DNA of 59,366 nucleotides, taken from assembly GCF_000473045.1 (NCBI RefSeq), contig NZ_KI421489.1:153933-213298 (forward strand). Reading direction: 5' to 3'. Position 1 is the stretch's first letter; every line of letters starts with the position of its first letter. The translations under genes were made by a program, and so were the position numbers. Under the pieces are notes generated by a model, which saw nothing but the letters and a program-made list of their open reading frames with translations, searched no databases and had not been told where the DNA came from. Positions 17,389 to 25,608 of the stretch are shown piece by piece. Source of the DNA: Bradyrhizobium sp. WSM3983 (lineage in GTDB: Bacteria > Pseudomonadota > Alphaproteobacteria > Rhizobiales > Xanthobacteraceae).

Positions 17389-17444
17389 AGAAATAGTCCA
17401 GTGGCCGGAGACGATCCGACCCAAATTCCAGGGAGACAGAGACC

Positions 17445-18281
17445 ATGAATCGCAGGGACGCTCTCACTACTGTCGCGCTCGCGGGCGCCGCGATGGCCGC
17501 CGCAAGCGGCTCGGCCAAGGCCGACGCACCGACCTCCACGCTCGACCGCATCAAGAAGAATGGCGTGCTCCGGGTCGCCGTCATCGTCGGACAGGAGCCC
17601 TACTTCCACAAGGATCTCGCCACCAATGAATGGTCGGGCGCCTGCATCGAGATGGCCAAGGACATCGCCGGCAAGCTCGGCGCCAAGCTCGAGACGCTGG
17701 AATCGACCTGGGGCAACCAGATCCTCGACCTCCAGGCCGACAAGGTCGACCTCGCCTTCGCCGTGAACCCGACGCCGGAGCGCGCGCTGGTCATCGACTT
17801 CTCGACGCCGATCCTGGTGCACTCCTTCACCGTCATCACCAAGAAGGGCTTTGCCAAACCGCAGATTTGGGCCGATCTCAACAAGCCCGAGGTCAAGATC
17901 GCCGTCGATATCGGCTCGACCCATGAGACCATCGCGCGCCGCTACTGCCCGAAGGCGAACATCCTCGGCTTCAAGAACCGCGACGAGGCGATCCTTGCGG
18001 TCGCGACCGGCCGCGCCGACTGCAACGTCTCCCTCGCGGTGCTCTCGGTCTCGACCCTGAAGAAGAATCCGAGCCTCGGCGATCTCGCGATCCCGCGCCC
18101 GCTGCTGACGCTGCCGACCAACATGGGCATCCGCGCCGAGAGCGACCGCCGCTACAAGGACTTCCTCAGCGCCTGGGCCGACTACAACCGCTCGATGGGC
18201 CAGACCCGCGAATGGATGCTCAAAGGCTTCGAAGCGGTCGGCCTCACCGCCGACGATCTCCCGCCCGAAGTTCAGTTCTGA
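17445..18281 (+). CDS. Amino-acid ABC transporter substrate-binding protein (SBP_bac_3)
   Basis: A 278-residue periplasmic binding protein of the polar amino acid family. The N terminus (NRRDALTTV then an Ala-rich hydrophobic run ending in SAKA) looks like a Tat or Sec signal peptide. The mature protein begins with LDRIKKNGVLRVAVIVGQEPYF, the classical start of this family. DLAFAVNPTPERALVIDFSTPI is the conserved first-lobe segment, and VKIAVDIGSTHETIARRYCPKA lies in the second lobe. It starts a three-gene transporter operon with permease and ATPase, divergent from the amino-acid catabolic operon. The ligand is presumably the amino acid degraded by that operon. Confidence 0.92.
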   Translation: MNRRDALTTVALAGAAMAAASGSAKADAPTSTLDRIKKNGVLRVAVIVGQEPYFHKDLATNEWSGACIEMAKDIAGKLGAKLETLESTWGNQILDLQADKVDLAFAVNPTPERALVIDFSTPILVHSFTVITKKGFAKPQIWADLNKPEVKIAVDIGSTHETIARRYCPKANILGFKNRDEAILAVATGRADCNVSLAVLSVSTLKKNPSLGDLAIPRPLLTLPTNMGIRAESDRRYKDFLSAWADYNRSMGQTREWMLKGFEAVGLTADDLPPEVQF

Positions 18282-18287
18282 TCGATC

Positions 18288-18950
18288 ATGTATGTCTGGG
18301 ACTTCGCGGCGCTCAAGCCGTATTGGGGCCTGATCTGGCAGGGGCTCCTGGTCACCCTGTTCTACACGGTGACCACGGTGGTCGCGGGTCTCGCCATCGG
18401 ACTGTTCGTCGGCATCTTGCGCACGACGGCGCCGCGTTGGGTCACGGTGCCGTTGCGTCTCTATATCGAGATGTTTCGCTGTACGCCGCTGCTGGTGCAG
18501 CTGATCTGGGTCTACTACGCCCTGCCCGTCCTGATCGGCGTCGACATGTCGCCGGCGATGGCCTGCTTCATCGCGCTGTCGCTCTATGCCGGCTCATTCT
18601 ACGCCGAAATCTTCCGCGGCGGCATCGAGGCCGTTGATACCGGCCAGTGGGAGGCCGGCCGTGCCATCGGCATGCGGCGCGGCAGGATTTTTCGCCGCAT
18701 CGTGCTGCCGCAGGCGACCCAGGTGATGATCCCCTCCTTCATCAACCAGACCATCATGCAACTCAAGAACACCTCGCTGGTGTCGGTGGTCGCGGTCGGC
18801 GACCTGCTCTACCAGGGCACGGTCATCACCGCGTCGAGCTACAAGCCGCTCGAGGTCTACACCACGATCGCCGTGCTCTATTTCGTCGTGCTGTTCCCGC
18901 TGACGCTGGTCGCGGACCGGGTCGAGCTGAAGATGGGAGCGCATCGATGA
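18288..18950 (+). CDS. Amino-acid ABC transporter permease (HisM/GlnP family)
   Basis: A 220-residue inner-membrane permease with about five helices. It begins with WGLIWQGLLVTLFYTVTTVV, typical for HisM/GlnP proteins. The EAA-loop motif that contacts the ATPase is EAGRAIGMRRGRIFRRIVLPQA (about 123-144), followed by PSFINQTIMQLKNTSLVSVVAVGDL. Only one permease gene is present, so a homodimer is expected. It lies 6 bases after the binding-protein gene, and its stop overlaps the ATPase start (ATGA). Confidence 0.93.
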   Translation: MYVWDFAALKPYWGLIWQGLLVTLFYTVTTVVAGLAIGLFVGILRTTAPRWVTVPLRLYIEMFRCTPLLVQLIWVYYALPVLIGVDMSPAMACFIALSLYAGSFYAEIFRGGIEAVDTGQWEAGRAIGMRRGRIFRRIVLPQATQVMIPSFINQTIMQLKNTSLVSVVAVGDLLYQGTVITASSYKPLEVYTTIAVLYFVVLFPLTLVADRVELKMGAHR

Positions 18951-19705
18951 ACGCCCTGGCCGCAAACAACATCCACAAGGCGTTCGGCGACCATGAGGTG
19001 CTCAAGGGCGTCTCGCTCTCGGTCGCGCGCGGCGAGGTCGTCACCCTGATCGGCGCCTCCGGCTCCGGCAAGTCGACCTTCCTGCGCTGCCTCAACCTGC
19101 TCGAAATGCCGCAGCAGGGTGAGCTTGCGATCGGTACCCACACCTTCACTTTTGGCAAAGGCGTCCGCACCGCGGGCGATGCGCAACTCGCGCTGCTCCG
19201 CCGCAGCGTCGGCATGGTGTTCCAGCATTTTAACCTGTTCCCGCACATGTCGGTGCTATCAAACGTCACCGAGGGCCCCGTGCAAGTGAAAGGCATGGCG
19301 CGGTCTGAGGCCGACGCACTCGGCCGCGATCTCCTGGCAAAAGTCGGCCTCGCCGATAAAGCCGACGCGTTTCCGAGCCGGCTGTCCGGCGGCCAGAAGC
19401 AGCGCGTCGCCATCGCGCGTGCGCTCGCGATGAAACCCGACGTGATGCTGTTCGACGAGCCGACCTCGGCGCTCGATCCCGAGCTCGTTGGCGAAGTGCT
19501 CTCCGTCATCCGCGGCCTTGCCGCAGAAGGCATGACCATGGTGCTGGTCACCCATGAGATGGCCTTCGCTGCCGACGTCTCCACCCGCGTCGGCTTCATG
19601 AACGACGGCATCATGGCCGAGATCGGCACGCCGGACGAGACCATCCGCCAGCCGCGCAGCGAACGGCTGAAGGCGTTTTTGAGCCGATTTCACGAGACGC
19701 ATTAG
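18947..19705 (+). CDS. Amino-acid ABC transporter ATP-binding protein (GlnQ/HisP family)
   Basis: A 252-residue ATPase that powers the polar amino-acid importer. Walker A is GASGSGKST, the Q-loop is in MVFQHFNLFPHM, the signature is LSGGQKQRVAIARALAM, Walker B is VMLFDEPTSALDPE and the switch His is in VLVTHEMAF. The start at 18947 was chosen because its ATG overlaps the permease stop and gives the standard family N terminus (NIHKAFGDHEVLKGVSL); a longer open frame upstream is only the permease region read in another frame. The gene ends the transporter operon. Confidence 0.95.
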   Translation: MNALAANNIHKAFGDHEVLKGVSLSVARGEVVTLIGASGSGKSTFLRCLNLLEMPQQGELAIGTHTFTFGKGVRTAGDAQLALLRRSVGMVFQHFNLFPHMSVLSNVTEGPVQVKGMARSEADALGRDLLAKVGLADKADAFPSRLSGGQKQRVAIARALAMKPDVMLFDEPTSALDPELVGEVLSVIRGLAAEGMTMVLVTHEMAFAADVSTRVGFMNDGIMAEIGTPDETIRQPRSERLKAFLSRFHETH

Positions 19706-19870
19706 GGCGTCTGCGCCCTGAGCAAACCGGGATGCTGATATGCGCCCTGCCTTACGTGGAGCTTCCGGTGTTGACGCGGACTGATGCGGGTTTAAGTAGA
19801 GTAGATAAACACTGCAGGGGTGGCGACGTTTGCCGGGCTGGTTCCCCTCGACGCCACCAATGCAGGACAC

Positions 19871-21187
19871 ATGACGACCTCGCCTCACGCGACCTCGCCA
19901 AGCACGACATCGAACTCGGCTTCCGCGCCCCCTCATCTCGCCATCGTCCTGTTCTCGCTCGCGATGGGCGGCTTTGCGATCGGGACCACCGAATTCGCAT
20001 CGATGAGCCTGCTGCCGTTCTTCGCGGCTGACCTTCACATCGACGAGCCGACCGCCGGACACGCGATCAGCGCCTACGCCCTCGGCGTGGTGCTGGGTGC
20101 GCCGCTGATTGCCGTGCTCGGCGCGCGGTTCGCGCGGCGCACGCAGCTGCTGGTGCTGATGGCCGTGTTCGCACTCGGCAACGCCCTCACCGCGCTCGCA
20201 CCCGGCTTCGGCGCGATGGTCGCGGCCCGCTTTCTCTCCGGCCTGCCTCACGGCGCCTATTTCGGCATCGCCGCGCTGGTTGCCGCCTCGCTCGTTCCCC
20301 AACATCGCCGCTCGCAGGCGATCGGCCAGGTGATGCTGGGCCTGACCGTCGCCACCATCATCGGCGTGCCACTGGCCAATCTGATTGGCCAGGCGGTCGG
20401 CTGGCGCGCGAGTTTCGGCCTCGTGTCGGTGCTGGCGCTGCTCACGATGCTGCTGTGCGCGCTGTTCGCGCCGCGCGACCAGGCCGGCCGGTCGGATCTG
20501 TTGCGCGAGCTCGGCGCGCTCCGAAGCGGCCGGGTCTGGATCACGCTCGCGATCGGCGCCATCGGCTTCGGCGGCATGTTTGCCGTCTACACTTATCTGG
20601 CGACGACCTTGATCGAGGTCACCAAGGTCGGCACCGAGGTCATTCCGTTCTTCCTGGCGATATTCGGCATCGGCGCCACGCTCGGCAATCTGTTCGTGCC
20701 GCGCTTCGCCGATCGCGCGCTGATGCCGACGGCGGGCATCATCCTGCTGTTTGCAGCCGTCGCTCTGCTGGCGTTTCCGCTCGCGGCCGGCAATCCCTGG
20801 CTGCTTGCGATCGACATCTTCGCGATCGGCGCCAGCGTCGCACTCGGGGCTATCCTGCAGACGCGGCTGATGGACGTCGCGGGAGACGCACAGGCGCTCG
20901 CGGCCGCGCTCAACCATTCTGCGTTCAACACCGCCAATGCGCTCGGCCCATTCCTCGGCGGCCTCGCCATTCGCCAAGGGCTCGGCTGGACCTCCACTGG
21001 TCCCGTCGGCGCCGGGCTGGCGGTCCTGGGCTTTCTGATCTGGATCGTCGCCTATCGCGACAGCGGCTCCGCGCCGGTCGAGCACGCCGCGGGCAGCGAC
21101 GCGGCACCACGACAGGACGCTCCGCTGCGACGCGCGCCACCGCTGGCGCCGAATAGCCGAAGCCGCTCCAAGGATCCGGTGGCCTGA
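19871..21187 (+). CDS. MFS transporter, DHA1/AraJ-like exporter
   Basis: A 438-residue, 12-helix major facilitator of the DHA1 drug:H+ antiporter group (AraJ/YdhP type). Helix 1 reads FSLAMGGFAIGTTEFASMSLLPFFA, the family hallmark, and the loop after helix 2 has ARFARRTQLL. Helix 4 contains RFLSGLPHGAYFGIAALVAASLV. The start at 19871 (MTTSPHAT) is chosen over 19820 because the family begins shortly before helix 1. The C terminus carries about 30 low-complexity residues beyond helix 12. It stands alone between the ABC operon and the esterase region. The exported substrate is unknown. Confidence 0.88.
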   Translation: MTTSPHATSPSTTSNSASAPPHLAIVLFSLAMGGFAIGTTEFASMSLLPFFAADLHIDEPTAGHAISAYALGVVLGAPLIAVLGARFARRTQLLVLMAVFALGNALTALAPGFGAMVAARFLSGLPHGAYFGIAALVAASLVPQHRRSQAIGQVMLGLTVATIIGVPLANLIGQAVGWRASFGLVSVLALLTMLLCALFAPRDQAGRSDLLRELGALRSGRVWITLAIGAIGFGGMFAVYTYLATTLIEVTKVGTEVIPFFLAIFGIGATLGNLFVPRFADRALMPTAGIILLFAAVALLAFPLAAGNPWLLAIDIFAIGASVALGAILQTRLMDVAGDAQALAAALNHSAFNTANALGPFLGGLAIRQGLGWTSTGPVGAGLAVLGFLIWIVAYRDSGSAPVEHAAGSDAAPRQDAPLRRAPPLAPNSRSRSKDPVA

Positions 21188-21244
21188 CGGATCGCAACGC
21201 GCTCAGAACAGAGCGGCGTCTGGCTCGGCCTCCGTGAGCCCGCG

Positions 21245-21610
21245 CTAGTCGCGCGAGATCCGGGGCGTCGAAGGCGTCACGTTGGCCGGCGTGTGGAAAT
21301 CGAGCCGCGCTCGGTTCTCCTCGCGTACGCCTGACACATCGCCGAACTCGACACAGGTCTGCGCGTCCTGCTTCCATTGCGGCCATGGTGTGGCCGGCGT
21401 GGCGGGATTGCCGGCGCGGGCGAAGGCCACGAGTGTGTCCATCATGCGTTCGGACAGCGCGCGGTCGAACTCGGTCCAGTTGCGCGTGGTGCGGAATTTG
21501 TTGAAAGCCTCGGCCCAGTTGCGCGTGCCGATCTCGACCAGCCCCTCGCGCGCCGCAAGCAGGCCCATGGCCTTCGCCTCGCCGTCAGTCTTCGCCGGAT
21601 AGAGCCTCCG
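21245..21610 (-). pseudogene. Remnant of a type-B carboxylesterase (C-terminal part)
   Basis: The minus-strand frame reads LYPAKTDGEAKAM, then a short helix region, then ALSERMMDTLVAFARAGNP and WPQWKQDAQTCVEFGD. This is the conserved C-terminal pattern of type-B carboxylesterases (pNB-esterase group). The N-terminal two thirds, including the GxSxG serine and the oxyanion HGGAF, are missing, and the segment between the helix and the SERMMD block is shortened. An in-frame stop lies just upstream at 21611-21613. It sits directly behind an intact carboxylesterase that has its own complete C terminus, so it is probably the relic of a second or duplicated esterase gene. An ORF from 21568 could still be translated (107 residues). 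Confidence 0.6.
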
Positions 21611-23093
21611 TCATGTTCTTTTTATCGTTGGAGCTCGCGCTCAGCTCCGTCCACAGGCGGAAGCGCACGCCTTCGTTGAGAGGCACAATATGAAACGGCT
21701 GCCCGAAGATTGCGAGTGGCTGCTTAGCCGGCTCGAACCGCGGCCAGGCTTCCGCGACATCAGGCTGGCCTGATGTCACGAAGCGCAGCAGGCCTGTTTG
21801 AAACCGCGCCGCGACGTCGATGTCGGCTGGCGTCATCAGCCCGCCCTTGCGCTTCAGGATCGGACGGTCGATGAAGTCGGGCAGATGCGCCCAGAGGCAG
21901 GCATTGTCGGCGCCGTGCGTCGGTCCTTGCGACAGGAACGGTTCCAGCGCCGGGCGATGGTCGAATCGGCTCAGCCACACCGCGCCGCCCGCGGCTGCGT
22001 GGCTTCGCGCGAGATCGGCCATCGGGCGATGCCAGAACGCGTCCGACAGCAGCGCCTCGTACGGATCCTCGTCGACGCGCGCCGAGCCGCGGTAGTAGCC
22101 GAGCAGACGCTCCCAGCCGGCATCGCCAAGGGCGGCGCGTACATTCCGCTCGGTGGTGCGGATCATCGCGGCCGGCGGCGTGCTCTTCAGAAACATCGCC
22201 ATCTCGTCGCGGCAGGAGCCGAGCCAGAGCGGAATGTCGCGCAAGCCTCCCTCGGCGAAGACATCGCGCGGCTCGCGCGAGATCACGGTGCCGTCGAGCA
22301 CCGGGCCGAACACGGTGCCTGCGGTAGTTTCATCAGCGATCCTGCGGCCGACACGCTCGACGGCCGCAAACAGCTTTGGCAGCGGCACGGATGCGATTGC
22401 GCCGGGATCGTGCTCGAGTTCGAGCTCGGCCAGCACGCGGCGCGCGACCTGGTCGGCATGGTCGGCGCTCATGATATTGCGGCCCGGCGCGCTCAGCGCC
22501 AGCGCGCGGGCGAACTTGCCCTTGGCCTGCGATAGGGTTGCGAGCGCAATCACCATGGACGCGCCGGCCGACTGGCCCGACAGCGTCACCTGGTTCGGAT
22601 CGCCGCCGAAATTGGCGATATTGGCGTGGACCCAATCCAGCGCGGCGAGCGCATCGCAGATCGCGAGATTGTTGGCCTCACCCAATCCGTGACGATGCAG
22701 TTGCAGGAAGCCGAGCGGGCCGAGCCGATAGTTGATGTTGACGATGACGGCCGGGCCGTGCGCGGCGAGGAATGCGCCGTCATAGTCGGCGCCACCGCCG
22801 GTGACGAAGGCGCCGCCATGGATGAAGAACAGCACCGGCAGCGGGCGCTCGGCCACGGCCGGCGTCCAGATATTCAGGCTGAGACAGGATTCTTCTGCCT
22901 GATCGAGATGCCCGGGCTGCGGCGCGTAGGCACCGTAGTCCATGCATTGGCGCGGCTCCGTCCACGCAAGCGGCGGCGTCGTTTTGGCAAAGCGACGCGC
23001 GGTCGCGAACGGCACGCCCTTGAAGGCGCGGACGCCTTTCTGCTCGGCCCCAATGACGGAGCCGTGCTCGGTCGGAACAGCGTTGGTCAGCAT
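21585..23093 (-). CDS. Type-B carboxylesterase/lipase family protein
   Basis: A 502-residue alpha/beta hydrolase of the carboxylesterase type-B (COesterase) family. The oxyanion segment is FFIHGGAFVTGG, the nucleophile serine is in TLSGQSAGASMV, the acidic residue is in GSCRDEMAMF and the His is in THGADNACLW. The early cystine-type motif appears as ESCLSLNIWTP. The start at 23093 (MLTNAVPTEHG) fits the family N terminus; the open frame continues upstream into the MHS gene in a wrong frame. No signal peptide is seen. It is 23 bases after the MHS transporter gene, so it is probably co-transcribed and may hydrolyse an ester taken up by that transporter. Confidence 0.88.
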   Translation of the reverse strand: MLTNAVPTEHGSVIGAEQKGVRAFKGVPFATARRFAKTTPPLAWTEPRQCMDYGAYAPQPGHLDQAEESCLSLNIWTPAVAERPLPVLFFIHGGAFVTGGGADYDGAFLAAHGPAVIVNINYRLGPLGFLQLHRHGLGEANNLAICDALAALDWVHANIANFGGDPNQVTLSGQSAGASMVIALATLSQAKGKFARALALSAPGRNIMSADHADQVARRVLAELELEHDPGAIASVPLPKLFAAVERVGRRIADETTAGTVFGPVLDGTVISREPRDVFAEGGLRDIPLWLGSCRDEMAMFLKSTPPAAMIRTTERNVRAALGDAGWERLLGYYRGSARVDEDPYEALLSDAFWHRPMADLARSHAAAGGAVWLSRFDHRPALEPFLSQGPTHGADNACLWAHLPDFIDRPILKRKGGLMTPADIDVAARFQTGLLRFVTSGQPDVAEAWPRFEPAKQPLAIFGQPFHIVPLNEGVRFRLWTELSASSNDKKNMTEALSGED

Positions 23094-23116
23094 GCGATTC
23101 TGTCCCTGTCTTTCAT

Positions 23117-24457
23117 TCACGCGCGCCGCTTGCCGAGATCGGCAATGTCGACCTTGTGGGTTTCGCGCGCGGTCGATGCGGCCACACCCGAGGCGACGCA
23201 ACAGCCGGCGACGAAGATCGCAACCGGGACCCAGCCGTTCGGTCCTTCGCCGACGAGGCTCGCGCTCACCAGCGGCGTGAAGCCGGCGGCAAGGAAGCCG
23301 AGCTGGGTGCCGATCGCGGTGCCGGAATAGCGCACGCGCGCCTCGAACATCTCCGCATAGAACGACGGCCAGATCGCGTTCGGCGCGGAGTAGATGATGT
23401 ACAGGCCAATCGCCGCGGCGAAGATCGCCGGCGTGCTGCCAGACGTCACCAGCATGAAATAGGGGAACAGCAGCACGGCGCAGCCGAGTACGCCGCCGAT
23501 GAACACCGGCTTGCGACCGATCCTGTCGGCGAGCAGGGCCCAGAGCGGCTGCGCGAACAGCGCCACCACATTGCCGAGCACGCCGGCCCACAGCATGGTC
23601 GGACGCGCGACGCCGAACTTGCTGGTGGCATAGCCGAGCGCAAACACCGCGGTCATGGTGCTGACGGTCGCGATCAGCGCGCAGACGATCACGCGCAGCA
23701 CGTCGGACCAGTAATCGCGCAGCAGCGCGACGACGGGGAAGCGCGCAACTTGTGCCTTGTCCTTGATGTCTTCGAACACGGGCGTTTCCGGCATGGTCCG
23801 GCGGACCAGATAGGCGACCAGCAGCACCAGCGCGGAAAGCAGGAACGGGATGCGCCAGCCCCAGCTCAGCAGTTGGTCTTCCGGCATGCTGGCGACAGGA
23901 ATGAACACCAGCGTCGCCAGGATCGCGCCGGCCTGGGTGCCGCTCAGGGTCCAGCTCGTGAAGAAGGCGCGGTTGGAATTGGCGGAATGCTCCAGCGTCA
24001 GCGAGTTCGCCCCGCTCTGCTCGCCGGCGGCCGACAGGCCCTGCAACAGGCGCAGCAGCGTCAGGATGATGGGCGCGGCGCTGCCGATGGTCTTGGCATC
24101 CGGCAACAGGCCGATCGCCAGCGTCGAAGCGCCCATCACCACCAGCGTAAACAGCAGCACCGTCTTGCGGCCGATGCGATCGCCGAAATGGCCGAGGATG
24201 ACGGCGCCGACGGGCCGGGCGATATAGCCGATGCCGAACGACAGTAGCGCGAGCAGCGTCCCGGTCGCAGGATCGACATTGGCGAAGAACACTTTTGGAA
24301 AGATCAGCGCCGCCGCGGTGCCGTAGATGAAGAAGTCGTAGTATTCGAGCATGCTGCCGACGAAGCTGACGAGCGCGGCGCGCTTCGGCAGCTTGCCTTG
24401 CGAGATTTCCGCGCTCGACGGCGCGTGCAGTGATGCGATTGAGGTCGAGCTCATCAA
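23117..24457 (-). CDS. MFS transporter, metabolite:H+ symporter (MHS) family
   Basis: A 446-residue MHS-type transporter with 12 predicted helices. Helix 1 contains FVGSMLEYYDFFIYGTAAAL, the loop after helix 2 is GHFGDRIGRKTVLL, and helix 4 reads LLQGLSAAGEQSGANSL. It imports an organic acid with protons according to family knowledge. It is first in an apparent operon with the carboxylesterase and is divergent from a TetR gene. A 14-bp palindrome at 24565-24578 in the 208-base gap is a likely TetR-type operator for both. It is distinct from the MHS paralogue at 2601. Confidence 0.88.
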   Translation of the reverse strand: MMSSTSIASLHAPSSAEISQGKLPKRAALVSFVGSMLEYYDFFIYGTAAALIFPKVFFANVDPATGTLLALLSFGIGYIARPVGAVILGHFGDRIGRKTVLLFTLVVMGASTLAIGLLPDAKTIGSAAPIILTLLRLLQGLSAAGEQSGANSLTLEHSANSNRAFFTSWTLSGTQAGAILATLVFIPVASMPEDQLLSWGWRIPFLLSALVLLVAYLVRRTMPETPVFEDIKDKAQVARFPVVALLRDYWSDVLRVIVCALIATVSTMTAVFALGYATSKFGVARPTMLWAGVLGNVVALFAQPLWALLADRIGRKPVFIGGVLGCAVLLFPYFMLVTSGSTPAIFAAAIGLYIIYSAPNAIWPSFYAEMFEARVRYSGTAIGTQLGFLAAGFTPLVSASLVGEGPNGWVPVAIFVAGCCVASGVAASTARETHKVDIADLGKRRA

Positions 24458-24564
24458 AATTCCTCCCCGTGTGCGATGTCGGTCGCGGCTCGCGTCATGC
24501 CCGTCCGGCCGTGCGCGAGTTTTTTGCTTTTGATTGCCGCAACCTTGGTTTCAATTCATAATGT

Positions 24565-24578
24565 ACGAACTAGTACGT
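24565..24578. promoter_or_regulatory. Palindromic candidate TetR operator
   Basis: ACGAACTAGTACGT is symmetrical (ACG-N-ACTAGT-N-CGT) around a central ACTAGT. It sits in the gap between the divergent MHS transporter gene (start 24457) and the TetR gene (start 24666), a standard place for autoregulation. Confidence 0.5.
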
Positions 24579-24665
24579 TTATGCAAGAGGACGCCGAAAG
24601 ACGTCGGATTGGGCGAAATTTGCCTTCACCTTCAAGGTGATCCATAGAAACGGGCGGGAGAAACA

Positions 24666-25319
24666 GTGATGCTCGAGCGCATGCCACCCCCATCGAAGCG
24701 CACCAACGACCCCGAGCGCACCAAGCGCGACATCCTCGAAGTGGCGATGGCCGAATTCGCCTCGGAGGGCTATTCCGGCGCCCGCGTCGACGCGATCGCG
24801 GCGCGGACCCGCACTTCGAAGCGGATGATCTATTATTATTTCGGCGGCAAGGAGCAGCTCTACCTCGCGGTGCTGGAAGAAGCCTATCGCAGCATCCGCG
24901 CGCTGGAGGACCAGCTCGACATCGCAAGCTGCGACGCGCGCGAGGGCCTGCGCCGGCTGATCGAGGCGACGTTCGACCACGACGAGCGCAATCCGAACTT
25001 CATCCGCCTCGTCAGCATCGAGAACATCCACCACGGCAAGCACCTGAAGCAGAATTTGCAGCTGCGCCAGCTCAATGCCAGCGTGATCGCGACGCTGGAC
25101 GGCATTCTCAAGCGCGGCCGTGCGGAAGGCGCCTTCCGCAACGACGTCGACGCCATCGACCTGCATCTGGCCATTTCCTCCTACTGCTTCTTCCGCGTCG
25201 CCAACCGCCACACCTTTGGTGCGCTGTTCGACCGCGATCTCAGCGAGCCCAGGGTGCTGGCGAAGAGCAGAAGCCAGATCGTGGAGATGATTTTGGCGTG
25301 GCTGGCGGCGGGGGCTTGA
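24666..25319 (+). CDS. TetR/AcrR family transcriptional regulator
   Basis: A 217-residue TetR-type repressor. The N-terminal helix-turn-helix spans about residues 16-64 (TKRDILEVAMAEFASEGYSGARVDAIAARTRTSKRMIYYYFGGKEQLY). The helical C-terminal domain, with SIENIHHGKHLKQN and YCFFRVANRHTFG, resembles the TetR C-terminal domain common in regulators of aromatic or ester catabolism. It is transcribed away from the MHS transporter and esterase, so it most likely represses them and itself through the palindrome at 24565. The ligand is unknown. Confidence 0.92.
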   Translation: MMLERMPPPSKRTNDPERTKRDILEVAMAEFASEGYSGARVDAIAARTRTSKRMIYYYFGGKEQLYLAVLEEAYRSIRALEDQLDIASCDAREGLRRLIEATFDHDERNPNFIRLVSIENIHHGKHLKQNLQLRQLNASVIATLDGILKRGRAEGAFRNDVDAIDLHLAISSYCFFRVANRHTFGALFDRDLSEPRVLAKSRSQIVEMILAWLAAGA

Positions 25320-25345
25320 GGCGACGGCGCGCCACAAACCCGGCT

Positions 25346-25466
25346 GTCGTCCTGGCGAACGCCAGGACCCATAACCACCGAATGCCGTTTGGCTAAGACA
25401 CGGAGTTACCAGCTCGCAAGACAACATCTCCCTTGGATAATGGGTCCTGGCTTTCGCCAGGACGAC
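25346..25466. repeat. Inverted-repeat element (28-bp ends, about 65-bp spacer)
   Basis: The unit starting GTCGTCCTGGCGAACGCC (25346-25373) reappears inverted at 25439-25466 with two mismatches. Each arm is itself a hairpin (TCCTGGCG-A-CGCCAGGA type). The same architecture occurs at 31209-31349. The element has no coding potential and resembles a dispersed Bradyrhizobium intergenic repeat. It lies downstream of the TetR gene. Confidence 0.7.
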
Positions 25467-25500
25467 AGTAGAGAGACAGTCAAGCAGCTACCCAACGCTG

Positions 25501-25576
25501 TCATTGCGAGCGTAGCGAAGCAATCCAGAATCTTTCCGCGTAGACGGCCTGGATTGCCGCGCTGCGCTCGCAATGA
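25501..25576. repeat. Inverted-repeat element of the TCATTGCGAGCG type
   Basis: Arms of 28 bases, starting TCATTGCGAGCG (25501-25528) and ending GCTCGCAATGA (25549-25576), are inverted with few mismatches and separated by 20 bases. This is a very common rhizobial intergenic palindrome. With the preceding element it fills the gap 25320-25608 between the convergent TetR and alpha-hydroxyacid oxidase genes, which contains nothing else recognisable. Confidence 0.7.
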
Positions 25577-25608
25577 CGGGGCAAAGGGCGGCGCCTTCTC
25601 GCGGCGCG

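Noticed and set aside
19259..21085. 608-codon minus-strand open frame across the ABC ATPase and MFS genes
   Set aside because: Covers two well-supported plus-strand genes and has shadow-type composition.
25346..25576. Possible CRISPR-like repeats
   Set aside because: The repeats are inverted pairs of two different palindromic elements, not direct repeats with regular spacers, and no cas genes are present.
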